Assembly (NCBI GenBank): GCA_037074615.1
Contig: CM073518.1
Span: 7,688,001-7,752,000 of the forward strand
Length of the DNA stretch: 64,000 nt
Source: Leucaena leucocephala
Taxonomy: Eukaryota; Streptophyta; Magnoliopsida; Fabales; Fabaceae
Direction of reading: 5' to 3'
In this document: piece by piece, positions 34,750 through 43,800 of the stretch
Layout: each line of letters opens with the position of its first letter
Numbering within the stretch: the stretch's first letter is position 1
The notes under the pieces: generated by a model
Told to the model about the DNA's origin: nothing
Database searches by the model: none
The model's input: the letters and a program-made list of their open reading frames with translations, nothing else
Program-made: the position numbers and the translations under genes

Positions 34750-35735
34750 ATGGCACTATCTGAAGAAAAGAAAGAACTGTTACGTTTGTTGCTTTTATCA
34801 GTGATCATGGCTGAGGCAGTGCGGGGTTTTATATGTCAATGTATGACTATTGTAGTAAGGAGATGATGAATAAGGCACATTCCTTACAAGATGGATTTTG
34901 TTGATAAAAGATCTTTTTGAGGAGACTGGTATATAGTAGTGATGTAGCATGTTACAACCTACTTAGAATAAAATAACATTTGATAAGTTGTGTTGCATGC
35001 TAAGGGATATAGGTGGTCTTAGACCTAGTAAGAATATAATTATAGATGAGCAAGTTGCAACATTTTTACACATTTTAGCACACCATGTGAAAAATAGAGT
35101 CATACAATATAACTTCAGTAGATCTGGAGAAACTGTTAGTAGATATTTCAATGTTGTACTTAATAGCATGATGAGACTTGGAAATATGTTGTGGAAGAAA
35201 CCAGAGCCTGTGCCAAAAGACTCAACTGATGATAAGTGGAAGTGGTTCAAGGTATATATATGTCATTTATTCATTATTACTTTTTACTAATATGTGGTAA
35301 GTTTTTAATTTTTTAACTTGTATTAATGTTTTCTTTTATACAGCAATGTTTAGGTGCATTGGATGGAACTCACATTAAGTTGAGAGTTCCTTCCATCGAG
35401 ATCACGACAAATGTGTTAGGCTTTTGCTCACAAGATAGGAATTTCATATATGTTTTGCCTGGATGGGAAGGATCTGCAGCAGATGGTCGAGTTCTTCGAG
35501 ATGCTATTAGTAGGAGGAATGGACTTAGAGTTCCACAAGGAAACTATTATTTGGTTGATGCTGGGTATACTAATTGTGAGGGATTTCTTGCACCATATAG
35601 AGGACAAAGATATCACTTAAGTGAATGGAGAGAGGGGTACGTCCTAGAAGTGCACGAGAGTACTTTAACATGAGATATTCTTCCGCAAGAAATGTCATTG
35701 AGAGGTGCTTTGGAATTCTCAAGATAAGATGGGCT
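34750..35735 (+). pseudogene. PIF/Harbinger nuclease (HARBI1-like transposase), decayed
   Basis: This encoded the DDE endonuclease of the element. A possible start at 34750 (MALSEEKKELLRLL) runs into several stops. The intact parts are exon 34988-35251 (helix-turn-helix-type region with LRPSKNIIIDEQVATFLHIL and SGETVSRYF, ending KWKWFK) and exon 35344-35670, joined by a GTATAT donor and an ATACAG acceptor. The catalytic acids are visible: D in GALDGTH, D in YLVDAGYTN, and E in NVIERCFGILK. The last lies in another frame after a frameshift at about 35640. Compared with plant relatives about ten residues are missing before TTNVLG, and the end is truncated after KIRWATT. The protein is not functional as it stands. 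Confidence 0.9.
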
Positions 35736-35739
35736 ACTA

Positions 35740-36649
35740 CATGATAAGGATGAACTTAGCTGTGACTGTGGTCTTAGGCCACGAGTCTTGAATCAATTGA
35801 AGGGGATGCTTCACGGTCTAATACCTGGATGTATTTTGAAGGCCCATCCTCACATACAATCTAGGATTAAAAAATTGAAAAGCAACTACTATGTGGTCAA
35901 TGACCTTCTAAACTTATCTGGTTTTGGTTGGGATGTAGAAAAGAAATGTGTGACAACTCCTAAAGAAGTATGGGATGAATATGTGAAGGTAAATCAAATG
36001 ATATGACAGCATCTAAACTTATTCCCTTATTATGATGAATATGTGAATTTAATTATATGTTGTAGGTGAACAAGGATGCTTCAAAGTTTAGGAACAACTC
36101 ATTCCCTTATTATGATTAGCTGCATGATGTCTTTGGGAAGGATAGAGCAAATGGAAAGGATGCTCAAGCTAATGAAGATATCATTGAAGAGATAAATGAT
36201 AATAATACAATGCTTGAGACAGATCCTTTGGTTGACATGGATATCTCACATGGAAACCGTTCTGCACCAGAGAGCAATCCACAAGAAAACACTGAAACTG
36301 AGAACACTCCATTTGAGGCTACTTCAGGATCTAAGAAGCGCAAGCGCAAAAGCATTGATCGTGATGATGTGTTACTAATTGGTCTTGAGAAAGTTGTTAA
36401 TGGCTTATCTCAAGGGATTAGAGATGCAAGTGAGCTGCTTGGAATGCATGTTGACAGGGTTGAACAAGAGAAGCGAATAGACGGGATGAAGGAGTCTCTG
36501 TATGATGAACTGATGCAAGTTGAAAGACTTTCACATCAAGAACATCTTTCTGCATATGTGAAGATGATTTTTGATGAAAGCATAATGATTATATTCTTCA
36601 CATTGCCTCAGGAGGGAAAGGCAGATGCGGTTCACCATATCATATCATA
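35740..36649 (+). pseudogene. Myb/SANT-like partner protein of the Harbinger element, decayed
   Basis: PIF elements need a second, Myb/SANT-like DNA-binding protein that takes the nuclease to the ends. Exon 1, about 35788-35986, encodes HPHIQSRIKKLK, then SGFGWDVEKKCVTTPKEVWD, the typical C-terminal part of the plant domain. Exon 2 starts at 36066 after TTGTAG and continues KFRNNSFPYYD, then a TAG stop at 36117-36119. After it the frame stays open to 36649 (LHDVFGKDRANGKDAQ, a KKRKRKS basic stretch, and a C-terminal helix). The N-terminal Myb helices are lost, perhaps with the end of the nuclease gene. Two disabling changes, the stop and the missing start, make it a pseudogene. Confidence 0.85.
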
Positions 36650-36980
36650 GAATATGACAGGGTTGATTAGATGAATGTTTGTTTAATATATTTTGTTTTT
36701 CAAGGCTCTTTTGAGCTTATCATTTCCAACTTTCTTGACTATGTTATGCAATTCTTTTGAGCTTATCATTTTCAGTTTTTATCAAAATAAACTTGTCCTT
36801 TAGTTGGTTTCAATGTCTGTTAAATATATTTCAGCTGAAGAGGCTGTATCATTTACTGGTATCTAGTTGGGTTTTGAGGCCAGCTATGCTGCCATTTTTG
36901 AATAGTAGGTGTTCGATCACCTTGCTTTGCTTCCCTGAGATCAATCACCGCAATTACTTCACCCATAGGAACATGGAGGT

Positions 36981-37094
36981 TCCAAGGATCCTTCTATCAT
37001 GTGCAACCTCCACAGAATTATTCCCCAATTGCTTCTTATGTATCTCCAATGCCTTTATACAAAAAGGTAGCGCCTCCTTGAAGTTCAAAACCGT
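36981..37094 (-). pseudogene. Kinesin-light-chain-related (KLCR) TPR gene fragment inside the Harbinger element
   Basis: One minus-strand frame of 38 codons reads LNFKEALPFCIKALEIHKKQ and then LGNNSVEVAHDRRILG without interruption. This is a tetratricopeptide segment of the type found in plant kinesin-light-chain-related proteins, where KALEIHKKxLG..SxEVAxDRRLLGVIYSG is conserved. The match stops abruptly at 36981. Next to it another frame (36853-36966, 37 codons, MGEVIAVIDLREAKQG...) is open and unidentified. Orientation is opposite to the element genes. The match is from memory and should be confirmed by a protein search. Confidence 0.7.
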
Positions 37095-37385
37095 AACATA
37101 AGCTGTGCATACACCAAAAAACAATAATATCGAAAATAATGGATAGTATTGTCAGCATAGGGAGATGAAATGATACACTCACTATATTTAGCTTGCATAC
37201 TTTTTCATTGATGACAGATTGTTGTCTTTTTGAGAAAGATGTATATGTATGATGTGATTTATGGTGGTCTGAAGCACCAAACTTCTATGATTTTTTGTTG
37301 TACTGAATAAACACACCTGCTGCTTCTTTTGCCATCTTTAGATGCATTATCAGTTTGTGAAAAAAGCGATTGAGATCTTGTTGAA

Positions 37386-37547
37386 CTAAACATCGCAGAT
37401 CTAGATAGGCCAAAGAATGACAAGGCCACTATCTTTACAGACACAATTCAGGTGCTAAAAGATTTAACTGCTGAAGTCAATAAACTAAAAGCTGAGCATG
37501 CTGCACTTTCTACTGAACAACAATTTGTTAAAGCAAAAAAGAAATGA
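37386..37547 (+). pseudogene. bHLH121/ILR3-type helix-loop-helix fragment inside the Harbinger element
   Basis: From 37398 one frame encodes DLDRPKNDKATIFTDTIQVL, then KDLTAEVNKLKAEHAALSTE, ending TGA at 37545. Group IVc/IVb plant bHLH factors, notably bHLH121, have RPKNDKATIL.DTIQLLKDLT.QV.KLKAEYA.L at the loop, second helix and following zipper. Upstream codons (EKSD, stop, DLVELNIAD) look like an eroded, shortened basic region and first helix of the same gene, so the DNA-contacting part is destroyed. There is no intron inside the matched block. It is a fragment, not a functional factor. Confidence 0.75.
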
Positions 37548-37640
37548 AATTTCAATCCCTGTACAAAAAAACCAATCAACAAAGAAATGAAATTTCAATA
37601 AGTAAAACATATTCATATAACTCTCTAGATAGGACTTGGA

Positions 37641-37925
37641 ATGGATATTTCTTCTTCTTCTTCACTTTCGCATGTATTCCAACCAAAGGTTCTCAAAGCT
37701 TTCATGTCCACAGTACACCCACACAGCTATCCAAGAACCAACAATGGGAAAAACAACCTTGCATTGGACAAAACCAAGCTCAAATCCACAAACAAGAACT
37801 TGGGACAGGTCGAACAAAGTCTCATTGACAAACCCCATTGCCAGCGACATTGCAGGGGCCGGCACGTTTTAAGCATCATCGGCAAATGCCTCGAGGATCT
37901 CTGTAATCTGCAAGGAAAAAACTAG
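37641..37925 (+). other. Open frame of unknown origin inside the Harbinger element
   Basis: An ATG at 37641 opens a 94-codon frame with a Ser-rich start (MDISSSSSLSHVFQP) followed by basic, Asn-rich sequence (KNNLALDKTKLKSTNKNLGQ). The beginning looks like an organelle transit peptide. A neighbouring frame continues plausibly (SLTNPIASDIAGAGTF), so there may be a frameshift near 37815. I do not recognise it. It may be a third captured fragment. Confidence 0.3.
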
Positions 37926-38215
37926 AATCGCCACCTCGCGCTCATGGCGTTGAAGTTCTTCGAGCGATGTTGTTAACCCATCTTGGCGAAACCCTTGAGT
38001 CTATCGTAGCCTTTCAGTTATGTGCAAGAAAAAAACCAGATTCGCCCACACAGAATTGCCACCTCGCCCTGCTGTAGTTGAAGATCTACGGCGAATCCCT
38101 GCAGGATCTCATAGCCTCTCTGTAATCTGCAAGAAACAAAACCAGATTCGACCACACGGAAATGCTACCTCATGCTGATGGTGAAGTTCTTCGAGCGATG
38201 GACTGATGGAGGGAT
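37905..38215. repeat. Degenerate tandem repeat near the 3' end of the Harbinger element
   Basis: The motif CTGCAAG(A)AA...CCAGATTCG...GCCACCTC recurs about three times (near 37908, 38020 and 38127), and GAAGTTCTTCGAGCGATG occurs at 37949 and 38182. Units are around 105-115 bp and diverged. It is the 3' counterpart of the subterminal repeat at 34024. Confidence 0.6.
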
Positions 38216-38455
38216 GTATCATTGAACCAGTTTGGTCTAATAGATCGATGACTGTCTTTTGCGAGGACAAGGGTACTGTAGTCTTTTTATAAATTATGGA
38301 TAAATATAAAATAAAATTATTCTCTCTATATATATTATTTTATACTAAATATAATTTTAAATGCTCATTTTTAGTCCTACTCTTACTTTCAATCTCAATC
38401 TCATTTTTAATCCTAATCCATCAAAACCCACCTCTCCGTACCGAACGTGGCCATA

Positions 38456-39980
38456 GTTTCTTTTTTTTTTTTTAAATTATTGGTGAAAATCTTCTTACTT
38501 TGCTCTTACTTTTCAGACTAAATTTTGTTGGTGCCTTCTTAGAGAGTCAGGAACAACTTTAGTGTGTCGATAATAAATATTTGTGTTATTTTTTGCTCCA
38601 ATTTCAAATGTTTATGGGTAGTTTTGCACTTGAAAAAATATTATGGTGTTTGACACAGTATAACTTTGAGTAGATTTACATCTTCACCTTAATTTAATTT
38701 GATGGTCATTCGGAATGCAAAGAAATTAATTGGTTTATTAAAATTTAAAATATATTACACAATTTCACGTCTATATGTAAGGGAAGATTTCGTAACAGTG
38801 CCCTTATTCATTTAAAATGTGTGCACAAAATTATATCATGTTTTGGGCAGCTTATTGTTGCTAATGGATATGCTTCGATGTGCTCTCAATACGGAGAACA
38901 CTATACCACACGGAGAAAACCTCCCAGAAAAACTAGACTCTTTCAACAATAAATATTACAAATTTATCGCGCACATTGACATCATTCTTACTACCATCCG
39001 GAGAATAGAAATACATAGTTACATACACCACATGCTTCCCCATACACACGTACATCAAACAACCAAATGATTCCCTAACAATGGCAAAAGGATAAATAAA
39101 ACCCAAATGCTTACTAAAACAGACCATATTAATCTTAGATACGTCAAGCACATGAAATACATTTACTTAATATTAAAAACACCTACAATTTCCACTCAAA
39201 AAAAAAAAAAAAGCATCTACACTTTCATTTGATACCTTACCTTATAACAGATCTGCAAATTCAAATTTGGGATATATTAGCGTACAATAGGCACCATATT
39301 GTGCAACGCATGGGGAAGAATACCTAGTTGGTTAATGTACTTGATGAATTAACATTTATTTGGTATTTTTGACTATTTATATTCGGGGGATTAAATTGTT
39401 GTTGATTATTTGTCCCATTTTGCATATTTATTTGTACTTCTGCATACCTATAGTTGTAATCTAACTAAATTCTTTTATTAATTCTTCCAAATATTCTTTT
39501 TCTTCTCTTCCCATGGTTTCTTCTATATCTGTTTGTCCTAAAGTCCTCCAAAACATTCATCATATTTATAGAAGGTTTATTTTGTTTTTGTTCTTTTTCT
39601 ATTAATGGTTTTAATATTCTAAATAAATCATATGTTTATGTTCCTACTTGAAAAACTATTTCTAGTATTTTATTATTATTCTTTTGATTTACTTCATTTC
39701 TTCTTTCTCTTTTACAATTATTTGTTGATGTCTTGATTTTTCTTGTTGCCTTTTTATGTCTAGTTTGTTTCAAAAGTGGATTACAAACTAGGCCATACGG
39801 ATAACGCTAGATGAAAATCAAAAACAAATTTGGGGAATAAAAAAAAAAGCCAATAAAAGACCTTTTGAAATTCAAAAAGACGAGGAGCTTCCGAATTTCA
39901 AAAAGGACAAATTAAGCCTCCTACCCATCTTGTCCTTTGTAAATTTGAGATAAAAAACGAAATTGCCCTTTATTCATTTG
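38456..39980. other. Spacer downstream of the Harbinger element
   Basis: At about 38560-38690 there is one arm end of the fold-back repeat of 32160-32720 (GTTTGACACAGTATAACTTT). The remainder is AT-rich without a supported exon; the frames at 38819-39070 (plus) and 38933-39151 (minus) overlap each other and lack domain-like composition. Confidence 0.45.
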
Positions 39981-40470
39981 CAACTCCCGCAATAGAATTT
40001 ACAAATTCAATAATAGTTTTGACAACTCTCCCTAAGACAGTGACAACTCTAAAATTGAAACTAAATGCTTTCGGGTTTACAACTCCACTAATGACATTTG
40101 CAACTTCAATAATAGTTTTGACAACTTAAGTTAAGACATTTACAACTCTAAAATTGTAACTAATTGCCTTCAGGTTTGCAACTCCTACAATAGGATTTAT
40201 AACTTCAGTAATAATTTTCACAACTCTCCCTAAGACATTTACAAATCTAAAATTGAAGCTAATTGCTTTCGAGTTTGTAACTCCTCTAATACCATTTACA
40301 ATGTCAGTAATAGTTTTGACAACTCTTCCTAAAACATTTATAACTCTAACAACATATTTACAATTAGTTTCGGGTTTCCAACTCTAACAATAGAATTTGC
40401 AACTTCAGTGATAGTTTTCACAACTCTCCCTAAGATATTTATAACTCTAGGGATAATTTAGTCTTTTCAC
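39981..40470. repeat. 99-bp minisatellite, about five copies
   Basis: Units begin CAACTCC or a close variant at 39981, 40080, 40179, 40278 and 40379, a 99-bp period with the last step 101 bp. Each unit contains smaller related blocks built on ACAACT / ACAACTCTCCCTAAGACA, so there is an inner periodicity too. The array lies 330 bp beyond the stop codon of the ARID-HMG gene and may be in or near its 3' region. It shows no sustained reading frame. Confidence 0.9.
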
Positions 40471-40803
40471 TTAAATTTGCAACGGAGAGATCGGACCCTC
40501 TTGCCCAATCTATCATTTTAGATATTCATATACCTATTTTGTCATTTTCAAATTCACATCGTCTTTTATTGTCTTTTTCCCAATAAAAAATCAAGCATCA
40601 AGAGCTGAACAGAGACCCTTGCTTCTACTATGAATTATCCCTAAAAGAGATACAACCAGTTTCACAAACCCTATCATCATAACTCTAACCTGTATGATCC
40701 CAAAGTAATCTTTTGGGGTTATCCTTACTTGAAAAGAAAGCCAACAAGAAGTAAAAAACTGAAGTCATTCGAAATAGCAATGGTTTCCACACATTGGAGG
40801 CTA

Positions 40804-43800
40804 CTACTGAGTCACATTATTGGACGCTTTGTATTCCTCCATCTCAGTCCTGTATCTCTCCTTATCTCTCCTTCCTTTCTCCTGATAAACCTGCCATTAG
40901 AGTTACATATAGATTGTATGAGAAAATATCTTCATTCATAAATCAACGGTACCAAAACAACAATTCATACTAAAAGTATGGGCAATTTTCACATCTCTGC
41001 TTCTTTCATGGAAAGCAACTGTATGCAAGCACAAGCATTTCTAGGATTCTATCATAGGCTTCCACTGATTCACACCTTGGTAATTTCACGAGTACGGATA
41101 TGTCAAATTTTAATTTAATTCTATGCTGTAACATATACGGGGAAGAGTTCAAGTGACATCTATTGAGGAGAAAATGGTAGAGAATTGTCTGAGTTGTTTT
41201 GGGCATTTACAAAGAAAGCCACTAGATGCAATAAGGATGGTGGATCAAGCAATATGGAGTCTTATAAAAATGGATAAAGGAAGACTAAAGATAACGCTCA
41301 ACAAAGTTATTGAGCGAGACCTCTTGGTCAACAACTTATCCAACGATTTGTTTTTGATAAAGCACAATAGCGTCGTGTAATTCATATAGCCAACTCCACC
41401 TAGTAGGATAAGGTTGCTTGTTTAAAAATATATTTAGGCTGAAAGTGATAAAATCAGACAGCAGAAAATTCAACTAAGTAAAATAAGATTTGAATTTTTA
41501 CCAAACCAAATAACATCTATCAGTTAACTATAAATCTCAAACGGCAACCAACAAACAAACAAACCAGGATGAAATACCCAAGTATGATCATGAACTTCCT
41601 GTACCACGATTTGGAGCTTAGAACATTTGACGTGCCAGAGATTTAGTTAAAAATGAGCATTCGTACCTGTCTTTCTGCTTCAGTGAGATGGTTCCATAGA
41701 AACCCAATCTTCTTACTAATTGCTCTCTCTTGCCCATAGTAAGAAGGCTTCAGCCTGGCATAGTGTTCAGCAAAGAAGAAATTGTAGCCACTCCTGTTTG
41801 ATTTGGGCCGTGATGGATCATACGAACCCAACCTTGATCTCTTTCGATTCAGAGAAACCGGTATGGATGCAGAACTCTGGGATGCATTGAGAGGAACATG
41901 ATACAGCACACCTTTTAACTGGTCAGAACCCAGATTCACCGTGACCACATATCCACCATCAAATTTCAAATCGATGGTACCATGCACCAAAGAGCCAAGC
42001 TTCTGCTCGAGTGTACTAACTGCGTATAAGATAACAAAATAAAAATCAGAGATACACTAAAGCAGATGTTCATTATCTTCATCATTATTTATTAGTTAAG
42101 AGAAAATTGAAGATACAATTTATCTAAAAATAGCAAATTCTATTTCAAGAGACCATTTCATAGTTTCATATACAGGGCTCATTCTATAACTTAGCCTCCT
42201 CATCATTAACAATTTAAGTTTAGGCCATACATTAGTGTAATCTCAGCATTAAGGGAATATTCAGGGGCAAGAAATTTTCTTTTCAGATGTTTTATTATGT
42301 TTTCATCTTTATTAGGTTCTTATCAAAAGATTTAGTTGTTGATAGAACACAACAGTCTGCCAAACGTTCCCATCAAAATCATCATACAGGACTTTATTTC
42401 TTCTGCCCTCCCTCCCGTTAATTTCCCATACCCTTTCTATCTAGTTTTATATCTTCCCTCATTCTACCACAACAGGGGTGACATTAATTTGGCATCCGAG
42501 TTGATTTTAATGCTTCCACGTCTCCAAATGAATGAATTCTGAAGTGTATTAATTTGGCATCCCTCATTCTATGAATTCTGAAGTGTATTTGAAGCTTAAG
42601 AAGTTAAAATTTACTTGCCCCAACAGCAGCTGCAGCAACAGATAGCTATTAGCATCTGTTGACAATGCTGTTAAATTTTCTACTGGTGCAGAGCCATCAG
42701 ACATTACAATCTAAGAAACTGCCCTGGCAGCCAAAAAAATTTAGAATGCCACCAAAACATAAGCATTCAACAATTACTGAAGTGCAATTATATTTGAAAG
42801 ATACAGAAGAAACCCAGAATCCAAGTGGACAATATGATGGACGCCTATTTTTAATCATCAGAATTATTAGCCATTAAAAAAAACCCATAGAATTCAATGA
42901 AACAATACTTAGAGATAAGGGGCAGAAGATGATGAAGCAAGGAAAGCAGAATAAAAGTTTACCCTAGCTTTCAATTGCTAGAATCGCTCCGTAATGTAAC
43001 CTTAATAATACTTGGCCAATAGGAATTTTACACATTTTCTCTATGAAATGGGAAGATGGAAACCCAAACTATCCCAGCCCTCTATTATTTACCCTATTAT
43101 AAACCAGGCACACTTTCTCATTGGGTCCATTACACCCAAAACAAAACTGAAATAATCCCTTACCCTCCCTCTAGGCTCCCCAGCTCATATATATCATACT
43201 AACTGTTTTCTCTCACCGCACTACCCTCCTCACTCAATCAATGTAGCATGTGATAGTTAATTAGGCTTGCAGATGCCTAACTTGAGACACCTCAACACCA
43301 TTATCACTGAAGCCACCTCCACCCTTCCTCATTCCCCTCATGTTACTTACTCTTTCTGGAAAAAAAATCTTCAATCTTGGCCCAACAGATACGGATTCAT
43401 CAATTCTAGCCCCAAGAAATTTCATCCTGCCTTCAAGATGGAGATTAGAAAACTGTACTTAAATAACTTTAAAGATTGCTCATGCTTCCAATTTTTGGTA
43501 ACCCCTTCCTTCAATTAGAGCTACACATCGTCATGTTGTACTTGAAGTTCCATTTCTTCTGTACACTATAGTTTATGTTGCCTAATGTTGAATTGAAAGA
43601 TAGTAGTCGATCTTCTTTATGTAAATATTGTTAGATGGTAGTAGAGTGCATTTACACTAGTAGGTCACTTTTCCTGTACAAATACCCTCATATCTTCACT
43701 TTTTAATAAGAAGAAATATACAGAAAACTCCTACTGCTACAACAGATAGGGCTACAGCTATGGATCACAAGTAAAAAATATAGAAAACCAAGGGAAACAG

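Larger units (their letters stand above)
33721..38452 (+). mobile_element. PIF/Harbinger transposon with both genes and inserted host-gene fragments
   Basis: A 4732-bp element has terminal inverted repeats GGCCATGTTTGGTAC (left) and GGCCACGTTCGGTAC (right, inverted). ATA duplications lie at 33718-33720 and 38453-38455. It carries a HARBI1-type nuclease pseudogene and a Myb/SANT-like partner pseudogene in the same orientation, the two-gene layout of the superfamily. Between the second gene and the right end lie fragments resembling a kinesin-light-chain-related gene (minus) and a bHLH gene (plus). Near both ends there are short tandem repeats. Frameshifts and stops in the two transposition genes make it non-autonomous now. 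Confidence 0.9.

Noticed and set aside
35428..35616. Minus-strand frame over the Harbinger nuclease
   Set aside because: It is the complement of the DDE region; only the plus strand has the D, D, E motifs.
36757..37101. 114-codon plus-strand frame
   Set aside because: It is antisense to the KLCR-like segment, whose minus-strand reading matches a conserved TPR pattern.
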